Positions 54,061 to 62,236 of a stretch of DNA of 64,000 bases are shown here, in pieces; position 1 is the first letter of the stretch; the number at the start of each line of letters is the position of its first letter. The DNA is from Abiotrophia sp938010525. Its GTDB lineage: Bacteria > Bacillota > Bacilli > Lactobacillales > Aerococcaceae. The stretch lies in the NCBI RefSeq assembly GCF_938010525.1, contig NZ_CALLVK010000024.1:76269-140268 (forward strand), given 5' to 3'. The notes beneath the pieces were generated by a model that saw nothing but the letters and a program-made list of their open reading frames with translations, ran no database searches and was not told the DNA's origin. Position numbers and translations under genes: made by a program.

Positions 54061-55818
54061 TTAGATGATCGCTGCTGCACCGCGATAGATTAAACCACGA
54101 CGCGCATCTACAGTGATTAATTCACCATCTGCCACGTTAGAAAGCACATCTTTAGCTGCTACGATGACAGGAATCCCTTTTTCAAGCCCCATGATGGCTG
54201 CATGAGAAGTGATCCCGCCTTCTTCAGTAACAAGGGCACCGATTTTATCGAATGCTGGCAAGAAGTCCTTGTCAGTTGCACGAGTTACTAAGATAGTCCC
54301 AGCAGTGGCTTTCGCATTGGCAGTAGCCGCATCAGTTGCTAATACAGCCTTACCGATAAAATTGCCGTTACCGACGCCTTCACCTTTCGCTAATTGAGTC
54401 CCAATGGCTTGAATTTTCATCAAGTTAGTAGTCCCTGCTTCACCAACTGGTACACCTGCAGTGATTAAGATCAAGTCGCCTTCTTTAGCGAAGCCTTTTT
54501 CTTGAACCAAAGCAGTTGCGCTATCCATCATTTCGTCTGTTGAAGTTGGACGGTCGATAACGTAAGGGATAACACCCCATGCTACAGCTAATGAACGTTG
54601 AGTTTCTTCGTCGAAAGTAGCTGCCACGATGTGAGCGTTTGGACGGTATTTAGAAATCATCAAAGCAGTGTGACCTGAGCTTGTAGGTGCGACGATGGTT
54701 TCGATACCTAAGTTCTTAGCAGTGTGACCAACTGCTTGACCGATTGCTTCAGTCATGTCAGAACGGTCGAAGCGTTTGATGCTGAATGCGTCGTGTTCGT
54801 GCAATTCTTTTTCAGTACGAACACAGATAGCAGCCATAGTCTTAACCGCTTCTTCTGGGAAGTCCCCTGCTGCAGTTTCACCAGAAAGCATTACCGCGTC
54901 AGTCCCGTCGAAAATAGCGTTGGCAACGTCACCAGCTTCTGCACGAGTAGGACGTGGGTTGCGTTGCATAGAGTCTAACATTTGAGTAGCTGTTACAACT
55001 GGTTTACCTGCTTGGTTACATTTCTTGATGATGTATTTTTGAACGATTGGCACTTCGTGAGTTGGGATTTCTACCCCTAAGTCACCACGAGCTACCATGA
55101 TACCGTCAGATACAGACAAGATTTCGTCGATGTTGTCGACCCCTTCTTGGTTCTCAATCTTAGAGATAATCTTAACGTTTGGACGACCTTCTTGTTCTAA
55201 GATTTCACGGATTTCCATAACGTCGCTAGCACGACGAACGAAAGATGCAGCGATGAAGTCGATCCCTTCGCGAACACCGAAGCGGATGTCAGCAGCGTCT
55301 TTTTCAGTGATCCCTGGCAAGTTGATGGAAACGTTAGGAACGTTAACACCCTTCTTAGATTTGATTACGCCAGAGTTTTGAATTTCAGTCACTAATTCTT
55401 GGTTAGCGTGGTCGATTTCAGTTACCAATAAGTCAACTAAACCGTCATCCAAGAGAATGTGGCTACCTACTTCAACGTCGTTGATTAAGTTAGCGTAAGT
55501 TACAGAGAATTTGTCCTTAGTCCCTAAGACTTCAGTCATAGAAATACGAACAGTTGCGCCCTTAACTAAGTCGATGGCATTGTCTTGCATGTCGTTAGTA
55601 CGGATTTCTGGACCTTTGGTATCCAAGAGGATGGCACAAAGTTTGCCGGTAGCTTGACGGGCAGCCTTCAAGTTGTTGAAGCGTTCTAAGTGTTCTTCGT
55701 GAGAACCGTGAGAGAAGTTGAAACGTGCAACGTTCATCCCCGCTTCAATCAACTTTGCCATTTGTTCTGCTGTGTTAGAAGCAGGACCCATGGTACAAAT
55801 AATCTTAGTTTTTTTCAT
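54061..55818 (-). CDS. pyk: pyruvate kinase with PEP-utilizer C-terminal domain
   Basis: Final ATP-yielding step of glycolysis. The 585-aa length exceeds the 470-aa core. The extra C-terminal domain (about residues 480-585) has the phosphohistidine-like TSHAAIMG of PEP-utilizing enzymes, as in Bacillus and several lactic acid bacteria. The core shows NFSHGSHEEHLERF, ISKIENQEG, MVARGDLGVEI and TATQMLDSM. It follows pfkA by 23 bp; start ATG after GAAGGAGTTCTTTTAAA. The pair is expected to respond to CcpA through the upstream cre. Confidence 0.96.
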   Translation of the reverse strand: MKKTKIICTMGPASNTAEQMAKLIEAGMNVARFNFSHGSHEEHLERFNNLKAARQATGKLCAILLDTKGPEIRTNDMQDNAIDLVKGATVRISMTEVLGTKDKFSVTYANLINDVEVGSHILLDDGLVDLLVTEIDHANQELVTEIQNSGVIKSKKGVNVPNVSINLPGITEKDAADIRFGVREGIDFIAASFVRRASDVMEIREILEQEGRPNVKIISKIENQEGVDNIDEILSVSDGIMVARGDLGVEIPTHEVPIVQKYIIKKCNQAGKPVVTATQMLDSMQRNPRPTRAEAGDVANAIFDGTDAVMLSGETAAGDFPEEAVKTMAAICVRTEKELHEHDAFSIKRFDRSDMTEAIGQAVGHTAKNLGIETIVAPTSSGHTALMISKYRPNAHIVAATFDEETQRSLAVAWGVIPYVIDRPTSTDEMMDSATALVQEKGFAKEGDLILITAGVPVGEAGTTNLMKIQAIGTQLAKGEGVGNGNFIGKAVLATDAATANAKATAGTILVTRATDKDFLPAFDKIGALVTEEGGITSHAAIMGLEKGIPVIVAAKDVLSNVADGELITVDARRGLIYRGAAAII

Positions 55819-55841
55819 TTTAAAAGAACTCCTTCTCTTTT

Positions 55842-56807
55842 TTATTTAGCGCTAAGGCCTTGGTTTAATTGGTAAAGATCGCGACGGACTTGGTGTTTTT
55901 CATTGGTCAAGGTTTCCACAATGTCAAAAGTTGCCAATTGCTCGTTCTTAAGACCTAAGAAAATCCCAGCTTGACCTTCTAACAAGAGGTCAACCGCCTT
56001 GGAACCCATCAAGCTAGCGAAGACACGGTCACGCACTGTTGGGTTGCCCCCACGTTGAATGTGTGACAAGGTTACATCACGCACATCGTCACCAGAGACA
56101 GCTTCGTATTCCTTACGGAATTGAGCCGCTGTCATGACGCCTTCGGCCAAGACGATTAAGGAATGATCCTTACCGGCGCGACGATTAGCAGCGATGGTTT
56201 CTGCGATTTCTTTTAAATCATAGGCTTCTTCTGGAATCACAATGGCATCTGCACCAGCAGCCACCCCAATCCAGCTAGCCATATCCCCTGCATGACGGCC
56301 CATTACTTCGACAATAAAGGTCCGGTTGTGGGAGGAAGCAGTGTCAGTAATTTTATCAATAGCATCTAGGGCCACATTAACCGCGGTATCAAAACCAATG
56401 GTGTATTCTGTCCCTGCAATATCGTTATCGATGGTCCCAGGAATCCCGATAGCTGGGAAACCTTTTTGGGTTAATTTCAAGGCCCCAGTAAAGGAACCGT
56501 CCCCACCCACAACAACTAAGGCATCAATGCCATGTGCCTTCATCTGTTCAATTGCCTTCTCTTGGATTTCAGGCTCCTTAAATTCTGGGAATCGAGCAGA
56601 ATATAAGAAAGTGCCACCCCGTCTTAAGGCATGAGAGCAAGTCGCTACGTCTAAAGGTCTGAAGTCACCTTCATATAAGCCTTTAAAACCATAGTAAGCA
56701 CCTACAACTTCAATGCCATGATGCAAGCTACGCTCTACGACAGCCCGCACTGCTGCATTCATACCAGGAGCGTCGCCACCACTAGTTAAGACTGCAATAC
56801 GCTTCAT
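55842..56807 (-). CDS. pfkA: ATP-dependent 6-phosphofructokinase
   Basis: Committed step of glycolysis, 321 aa. ATP-binding GGDAPGMNAA and GGDGSFTGA, catalytic TIDNDIAGT and allosteric-site residues of the bacterial A-type enzyme are in place. The start was set at the ATG at 56807 after GAGGTGAGAAAC; a GTG three codons earlier lies inside the ribosome site. First gene of pfkA-pyk; ldh is not attached in this window. Confidence 0.97.
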   Translation of the reverse strand: MKRIAVLTSGGDAPGMNAAVRAVVERSLHHGIEVVGAYYGFKGLYEGDFRPLDVATCSHALRRGGTFLYSARFPEFKEPEIQEKAIEQMKAHGIDALVVVGGDGSFTGALKLTQKGFPAIGIPGTIDNDIAGTEYTIGFDTAVNVALDAIDKITDTASSHNRTFIVEVMGRHAGDMASWIGVAAGADAIVIPEEAYDLKEIAETIAANRRAGKDHSLIVLAEGVMTAAQFRKEYEAVSGDDVRDVTLSHIQRGGNPTVRDRVFASLMGSKAVDLLLEGQAGIFLGLKNEQLATFDIVETLTNEKHQVRRDLYQLNQGLSAK

Positions 56808-56864
56808 GTTTCTCACCTCTAAGTTGAATTGTAATCAATCGACTTGGACTGATATCCAAGGCTT

Positions 56865-56893
56865 ATTTTACCACTTTTATTGGCTAAAGTCAT
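56865..56893 (-). promoter_or_regulatory. pfkA-pyk promoter
   Basis: Minus strand -35 ATGACT (56888-56893) and -10 TAAAAT (56865-56870), spacer 17 bp. Confidence 0.7.
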
Positions 56894-56915
56894 ACATTTT
56901 TTCGAAAATAATAGA

Positions 56916-56929
56916 TGTAATCGATTACT
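56916..56929. promoter_or_regulatory. candidate cre (CcpA site) upstream of pfkA-pyk
   Basis: TGTAATCGATTACT matches the cre consensus TGNAANCGNTNNCA at all fixed positions but the last. It contains a perfect 12-bp palindrome, GTAATCGATTAC. It overlaps the dnaE stop codon and lies about 23 bp upstream of the pfkA -35, a position suited to activation. Confidence 0.75.
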
Positions 56930-59900
56930 TGTAGATAATTTTGAAAGGAGCCAGTAATTTGGCTAATTCTGCTTGCGCTTTCTGGCCATAGGAGACCCGA
57001 TAGGCGTCATCCAATTGGAAGGTCTGACGATTGGCATCTACCAAAATCATGGCCACTGGTCCAGAATATTGATCGGCAAATTTTCTTAGGCCTGGCAAAT
57101 AAGGTTTGAGGTCCTGGAAGGCCTTGACCTGAACAAAGCAACGTTGAAAAGGATGCTGATTAGGACTAGTTGGCGCCTTGTCTTCCTCTTCATTGACTTG
57201 AGCTAGACGCTTAATAATCAGCTGATGACGTCCCTGGCGGTCTAGTTCGACCGTCCCCTCTACAAGCAAGACCTGTCCCTCCTTAAGCAGCGAGACATAG
57301 TGTCGATAGCTTTGCGGGAAGACTACCCCGCTAATGCTAGCTACTTCGTCTTCTAGTTCGAGGAAGGCCATTAATTCCTGCTTCTTAGTGTTAATGACCC
57401 GGATGCCTTTGACTAAGACTAGGGTTTGGACCTTGAGGTTTGGTTGGGCCGCTAAGATATCTCTTACTGACAGCAAGTTGGGATGGGACTTTGCAAAGGC
57501 TTGATAAGTTGCCACTGGATGCCCCTCTAAGGAGAAGCCTAATATCTCCACTTCCTTATCCCGCTTTTGACTAGGGCTCCAGTCCTCCACCCATTCAATT
57601 CGTGGCTCTAACTCTGGGAAGAGCGACAAATTGCCACCACTAAAGGTGACACTTTGCATGAGCTTGTCTAGGTTCTTTAGCAAGGTCGGCCGGTTCATGC
57701 CGGTATAGTCCAAGGCCCCTACACTAATCAGACTTTCAAGCCACTCGTGTTTGAGCCATTTCTTAGGTAGACGCTGCATAAAATGCAAGAGACCGGTATA
57801 TGGCCCTAGGAGCTGGCGGTCCTCTACAATGTGGCTGACAAAGTCATGTCGTAAGGTCCGGATGGCTGAGAGACCTATTTGGAGTTGCTGTCCACTGACA
57901 CTAAAGCCTATCTGACTCTCATTGAGATTGAGGCCAAGGAGTGGACCCGTATGACGTTTGGCCTCCAGAATATCGTCGGCCATGGTCGTCTGGTTGGAAC
58001 TGCCCATGTTTAGGAGGGCTTGATAGAAGGCCAGAGGATAGTGCACCTTGAGATAGGCCAGTTGGAAGGCTAAGGTCGAATAGACCACCGCGTGTGAACG
58101 GTTGAAGCCATAGCTAGCAAATTCATAGATGTAATCATAGGTAGCTGACGCAATCTCAGCTCCTATCCCCTGCTCTCTAGCCCCCCTAATGAAATGCTCG
58201 CGTTCTCGCGCCATGACATGAGCTTGCTTTTTACCCATGGCACGTCTTAGCAAGTCGGCTTGTCCCAGGCTGAAACCGGCCATGCGTTGGCAGACCTGCA
58301 TGACTTGTTCCTGATAGACAATAATGCCGTAGGTAGGAGCTAAAATCTCTTCTAGAATTGGATGAATGGCTTGGTAGCTTTCCTTGCCATGGCGGCGCGC
58401 TACATAATGATCAATCTGTTTCATTGGCCCAGGACGAAAGAGCGCGTTGACGGCTACAATATCTTCAAAACGCTCTGGTTGCAGCTTGCGTAGGACTTGC
58501 TTAATACCATCTGATTCGAACTGGAAGACCCCGTTAGTATCCGCCGCCCTGAAGAGGGCCAGAGTTTGAGCATCTTCCATGGAAATAGCTTCAATCTCAA
58601 AATCAGCTTGGCTCTTCTGAACCTGTTTAATGATGGTATCTAGCAGATTGAGGTTTCTCAGGCCAAGGAAGTCCATCTTAAGCAAGCCAACCTTCTCCAC
58701 ATCGTACATGGTAAATTGAGTCATAAGAGGTTGGTTAGGTCGTTCCACAACTGGAATGACCTGATCCAAGGCTTGGTCATGGATGACCACCGCCGCCGCG
58801 TGAGTTGAAATGTGACGCGGCAGTCCCTCGATGGTTTGCGCCACTTGGAAGAGCTGCTGGTTAGTCTCAGATTGACTGACTAACTGGCGTAAGGCTGCCG
58901 ACTTCTGATAGGCCTGAGGCAGACTGATGTCTAACTCTTTTGGTATGGCGCGCGCCCAGACTCGCAAGGTCTCACTATCCGCACCTAGAACCCGTAAGGT
59001 ATCCCGCATGGCCGCCCGAGCCCCGAAGGTCCCCAAGGTGGCAATTTGCGCAACCTGCTCTTGGCCATAGCGCTCGACCACGTAATGTAAGACTTGTTGC
59101 CGTTTATTATCGGGAATATCCATATCAATATCGGGCATGTTATAACGTTCCGGATTCAGGAAACGCTCAAAGAGTAAGTTGTATTGGATTGGATCGACGC
59201 GCGTAATCCCAAGTAAGTAGGAAACCAAGGAACCAGCTGCCGAACCCCGACCTGGTCCTACCCGGATCGCATGACTTTGACAGTAAACAATAATGTCCCA
59301 GACAATGAGGAAATAGTCGCTAAAGCCCATACTATCGATCACTTCTAGCTCATAGTCAAGCCGCTGCTGGTAGACCGCCAAATCTGCAGGCCTCATGGCT
59401 TCTAATGCCGACTGAGTTAAGTCTCGCAAATATTGGCTAGCTGGCAAGTGGTCTGGCGTCGGGAATTTTGGCAGGAAGGCTTGATTTTGTGGCAAGGATA
59501 GCTGCATACGGTCTGCTAATTGTCGACTATTTGTCAAGCAGTCAGCCAAGCCCAATCGGATATACTGGGCTTCCAAATCAGCCCAATTATAGACATAGTG
59601 GACCCCCTGCATGGCCCTTAGCTCCACGTCTAAGGTCTCATTAGCCCCAATGGCTTCCAGCACCTTGAGACTGAAGGCGTCACCCTGATTTAAGGTTGAC
59701 ACTCCTTGCCCCACTACTAGCGGAACTTGTTGGCTCTTAGCCCAGGCCTTCACGGCCTCGCCTTCAACTGGATTATAAGGAAAAGCCGCCACCCCCAGAT
59801 AGACATTACCTGGCCCAAAGACTTGCTCCAAGCGCTCCAGAACTAAGCTAGCTTCTTGGTTCCCACTATGAATCAGGGTTTGCTCCACTTCGCTGGCATG

Positions 59901-60275
59901 GCCACAGGAAATATAGACTAGATTGTGGCAGGACTGGGTCAGATAATCCCAAATAGCGCCTGGTGACAGGGGCTGATGGCTCAAACGTCGAATGAGGCCA
60001 ATCAATTCATAATAACCGGCTTGATTGAGGGCATAAACCAGGAAGGGATAAATGTGGGTTTGCTTGAGCGCCCCAGGCAACTTAATGGTCGCCCCAATCA
60101 TGGCCTTGAGACCAGCAGCCTGACAGCGATTATAGAAATCTAGCGCCCCTTGAAGACTATGGACATCTGCCAAACCCAAGATTTCATAGCCCCTTTGTTT
60201 AGCAGCTTCCACATAGGATGGAACCGTCAAAGTACTCGCTAAGAGTGAATTAGCAGAATGAACATTAAATAGCAT
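56925..60275 (-). CDS. dnaE: DNA polymerase III alpha subunit, DnaE type
   Basis: Second replicative polymerase of Firmicutes, which extends primers before handing over to PolC. The start was set at 60275 (1116 aa, MLFNVHSANSL) after GAGGAGGAAATGCC; the frame runs 30 codons upstream without a ribosome site. It has an N-terminal PHP domain (about residues 1-200), a polymerase core with GPGRGSAAGSLVSYLLGI and YNMPDIDMDIPD, a helix-hairpin-helix, and a C-terminal OB-fold (about 960-1040). No exonuclease domain is inserted, unlike PolC. Confidence 0.97.
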   Translation of the reverse strand: MLFNVHSANSLLASTLTVPSYVEAAKQRGYEILGLADVHSLQGALDFYNRCQAAGLKAMIGATIKLPGALKQTHIYPFLVYALNQAGYYELIGLIRRLSHQPLSPGAIWDYLTQSCHNLVYISCGHASEVEQTLIHSGNQEASLVLERLEQVFGPGNVYLGVAAFPYNPVEGEAVKAWAKSQQVPLVVGQGVSTLNQGDAFSLKVLEAIGANETLDVELRAMQGVHYVYNWADLEAQYIRLGLADCLTNSRQLADRMQLSLPQNQAFLPKFPTPDHLPASQYLRDLTQSALEAMRPADLAVYQQRLDYELEVIDSMGFSDYFLIVWDIIVYCQSHAIRVGPGRGSAAGSLVSYLLGITRVDPIQYNLLFERFLNPERYNMPDIDMDIPDNKRQQVLHYVVERYGQEQVAQIATLGTFGARAAMRDTLRVLGADSETLRVWARAIPKELDISLPQAYQKSAALRQLVSQSETNQQLFQVAQTIEGLPRHISTHAAAVVIHDQALDQVIPVVERPNQPLMTQFTMYDVEKVGLLKMDFLGLRNLNLLDTIIKQVQKSQADFEIEAISMEDAQTLALFRAADTNGVFQFESDGIKQVLRKLQPERFEDIVAVNALFRPGPMKQIDHYVARRHGKESYQAIHPILEEILAPTYGIIVYQEQVMQVCQRMAGFSLGQADLLRRAMGKKQAHVMAREREHFIRGAREQGIGAEIASATYDYIYEFASYGFNRSHAVVYSTLAFQLAYLKVHYPLAFYQALLNMGSSNQTTMADDILEAKRHTGPLLGLNLNESQIGFSVSGQQLQIGLSAIRTLRHDFVSHIVEDRQLLGPYTGLLHFMQRLPKKWLKHEWLESLISVGALDYTGMNRPTLLKNLDKLMQSVTFSGGNLSLFPELEPRIEWVEDWSPSQKRDKEVEILGFSLEGHPVATYQAFAKSHPNLLSVRDILAAQPNLKVQTLVLVKGIRVINTKKQELMAFLELEDEVASISGVVFPQSYRHYVSLLKEGQVLLVEGTVELDRQGRHQLIIKRLAQVNEEEDKAPTSPNQHPFQRCFVQVKAFQDLKPYLPGLRKFADQYSGPVAMILVDANRQTFQLDDAYRVSYGQKAQAELAKLLAPFKIIYK

Positions 60276-60476
60276 GGCATTTCCTCCTCTCAAGCCCTTT
60301 TTGTGGTCCGAACAGGCATTCGACCACTCTCTTCTTATTGTGCCATGAAATGCCTTAAAGCACAAGGTAGAGCTTGGCTTTCAGGAAATTTGGTTAAGAA
60401 CTAGAAACAAAAACTTTTTCATTGTATTATTTGGCAAATATGCTACACTTATACTGTAAAGGAAAGAAGGGAAAGT

Positions 60477-60689
60477 ATGAAATATATCGTCACATTTTTC
60501 TGGAGCTTCATCCTAGGGCAAATTGTCTACTACCTAGGTAGCTCACTCACTCGTGCCCAATATGATATAGTGGGCGGGACTATTTTGGCTTTTGTCATTA
60601 CCATTGTTGTCGCGATTGTAGCACGAATCATGGAGAGCGTCCAAGCCGACAGCTCCCAAGCTCAAGCAAGCAAAGAAGCACATTCCTAA
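60477..60689 (+). CDS. DUF2929 family (YjzD-like) small membrane protein
   Basis: A 70-aa protein with two membrane helices (about residues 3-22 and 33-55) and the family opening MKYIVTFFWSFILGQIVYYL. Function unknown. It is divergent from dnaE, a placement seen in related Firmicutes. The start ATG follows AAGGAAAGAAGGGAAAGT. Confidence 0.85.
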   Translation: MKYIVTFFWSFILGQIVYYLGSSLTRAQYDIVGGTILAFVITIVVAIVARIMESVQADSSQAQASKEAHS

Positions 60690-60700
60690 TAGCCTAAATT

Positions 60701-60747
60701 AATAGCCCCACCAGTCTGGATGCTTATTCCAAACTGGTGGGGCTATT
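60701..60747. terminator. terminator between the DUF2929 and DUF3307 genes
   Basis: AATAGCCCCACCAGT and ACTGGTGGGGCTATT form a 15-bp perfect stem, with TTTTTTA on the plus side and a short T-run on the minus side. It serves two convergent genes. Confidence 0.9.
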
Positions 60748-60763
60748 TTTTACTAGACTGGTC

Positions 60764-61423
60764 CTACCAACTGCCTAATTGATAGAGCTGATAGAGAACT
60801 AAGACGGATAAAAGACTAAAGAGCGAGCCAATGAGATAGTATTCAGCAAAGGCACTGTTCTTGGAAATTTTATCATAGCGGGCAATGGATTTGGCCGTGA
60901 AGACCAAGCCCAAGGCAGCATAATTCTGGCTAACCAAGAGTAAGCCCGTTATCAGGCGCTCTAGTATCCCAATAGTCGCTCCTGCTCCTTCAATGGTCGC
61001 GTCATCAATCTCAATTTCAGGTTGAAAGCGTCGGAAGAGAAAATGGAAAATCTGGTTAACAGGAGCTCCTAACCACAAGGCATAGAGGGCCGTCCACAGC
61101 CAGTTTGCATGGTAAGGCCAAGTCCAGCCTGCCTTCGCTGCATAAAGGCTGGCGCCAAATAAAAGTAGCGCCATCAAGAGGGAAACTTGCTTGGGCTTAA
61201 GTAGCTTACTTAGGCTAGTATGCACCAGTCCTAGGCCCATTAGTAGGCCACCTGCAACCAGATTAAGGCCCAGCAGCAAGGCGCCCCAAACCAGATAGAG
61301 CATCCAAGGCTCTAGCCAAGTCAATCGTCCTTTTAAGAAAGCCCGCCCGTAAGGTCGATAATAGGATTCGATTAGGGTCCAGCCTAGCGCATAGTAGATA
61401 GCTAATGAATAAGTCGTAATCAT
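60764..61423 (-). CDS. DUF3307-like polytopic membrane protein
   Basis: A 219-aa hydrophobic protein with about six or seven helices. The C-terminal pattern IGILERLITGLLL, ALGLVFTAKSIARY, then AEYYLIGSLFSLL is the DUF3307 hallmark. Function unknown. It is encoded directly behind satD with a 4-bp ATGA overlap, so the two proteins are probably made in step and act together at the membrane. It has no visible catalytic motif apart from the conserved Glu-Arg and Lys-Ser-Ile-x-Arg cluster near the inner face. Confidence 0.78.
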   Translation of the reverse strand: MITTYSLAIYYALGWTLIESYYRPYGRAFLKGRLTWLEPWMLYLVWGALLLGLNLVAGGLLMGLGLVHTSLSKLLKPKQVSLLMALLLFGASLYAAKAGWTWPYHANWLWTALYALWLGAPVNQIFHFLFRRFQPEIEIDDATIEGAGATIGILERLITGLLLVSQNYAALGLVFTAKSIARYDKISKNSAFAEYYLIGSLFSLLSVLVLYQLYQLGSW

Positions 61424-62106
61424 TGGCTCTCCCCTCCTTGCTCTGCCTGTCTGGCCAGGTCTTCAATGGCCTGATTGAGGTCATTTTTGACATCTAGATA
61501 GAGTTTGATTCCACTCGATTTCATGCGTTTAGCGAAAGCGCTAGAAGACAGACCTAGGGCTGTCGCCACCCGTTTCTGATCAAAGCGCGACTGATAGTAA
61601 CCCAAGTCTAAGATTGTCCGGAAGGTTTCCATTTGCGATTGAATCCAGGAGGAACGGACAAACTCGCTCAAAGCCAAACTATGATTCAAAACCGCATCCC
61701 GCTCATCTCGCCCTGTCAGCAGATAGATATGGACTGTCTCGTAATGATGTTGTTGATGAACTTGCTGAATGGCCTCACGCGCCCGCCAGTAAGCCGGACC
61801 ATCCGCCCCTAAGCTGACTGCGGGATTTATGCTAGTCAGAATCTCACCTAAGCCCAGGCCAAAACGCAGATTTAAGTCAGGCAAGGCCAGGCGAAGTTCA
61901 TCAATCATTTGAAAGATAGGTGCTCCTACTTTAAGTAGTCCTTGGAATTCATCTCCCAATGTTAAACTAAAGCATGAGGCTAGGTGGCCTTGATATCGCT
62001 CATTCAGGCTATTTAAGGCTTGGCTTAAGGCTTCTTGCATTTTGGCACGATTGGCTAAACTGCGCGACTCAATAATGTCACCAATTAAAGCATAGAATTG
62101 ATTCAT
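61420..62106 (-). CDS. satD: SatD family protein with palm-like and HTH domains
   Basis: A 228-aa soluble protein, start set at 62106 after AAAGGAGGCTACT. Residues 4-16 (FYALIGDIIESRS) and 46-58 (FSLTLGDEFQGLL) place Asp10 and Asp52-Glu53 like the metal-binding strands of class III cyclases and GGDEF enzymes. LRFGLGLGEIL (80-90) and DGPAYWRAREAI (102-113) mimic later cyclase motifs. A helix-turn-helix lies at about 175-200 (KRVATALGLSSSAFAKRM). Named after a gene near the S. mutans sat locus; its activity is not established. The promoter carries three 28-bp-spaced boxes, which the HTH may bind. Confidence 0.8.
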   Translation of the reverse strand: MNQFYALIGDIIESRSLANRAKMQEALSQALNSLNERYQGHLASCFSLTLGDEFQGLLKVGAPIFQMIDELRLALPDLNLRFGLGLGEILTSINPAVSLGADGPAYWRAREAIQQVHQQHHYETVHIYLLTGRDERDAVLNHSLALSEFVRSSWIQSQMETFRTILDLGYYQSRFDQKRVATALGLSSSAFAKRMKSSGIKLYLDVKNDLNQAIEDLARQAEQGGESQ

Positions 62107-62124
62107 AGTAGCCTCCTTTCTTAA

Positions 62125-62196
62125 GTCCATTATAACAGACCCCTAAAATAAAGTCCATTATAATAGACCGAACGGAAAAAGTCCACTATAATAGAC
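62125..62196 (-). promoter_or_regulatory. three-box 28-bp-phased operator/promoter array of satD
   Basis: Near-palindromic 16-bp boxes GTCYRTTATARTGGAC (minus strand) lie at 62125-62140, 62153-62168 and 62181-62196, starting exactly 28 bp apart. The box centres contain TATAAT (TATAGT in the distal one). TGGACT at the end of one box stands exactly 17 bp before the TATAAT of the next (62152-62157 with 62129-62134; 62180-62185 with 62157-62162). So operators and promoters are interlocked. The proximal promoter would start a transcript just before the satD ribosome site. Confidence 0.85.
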
Positions 62197-62200
62197 CAAA

Positions 62201-62226
62201 AACCAAGGGCCTATAAACCCTTGGTT
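62201..62226 (-). terminator. ccpA terminator
   Basis: AACCAAGGG and CCCTTGGTT form a 9-bp stem 10 bp after the ccpA stop. The minus-strand tail GGTTTTTGG is T-rich. It also insulates satD from ccpA. Confidence 0.8.
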
Positions 62227-62236
62227 TTATTTACGA

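Noticed and set aside
62125..62196. Repeat array that could suggest CRISPR
   Set aside because: Only three short palindromic boxes with 12-bp gaps, no spacers of normal size, no cas genes, and full overlap with promoter elements.
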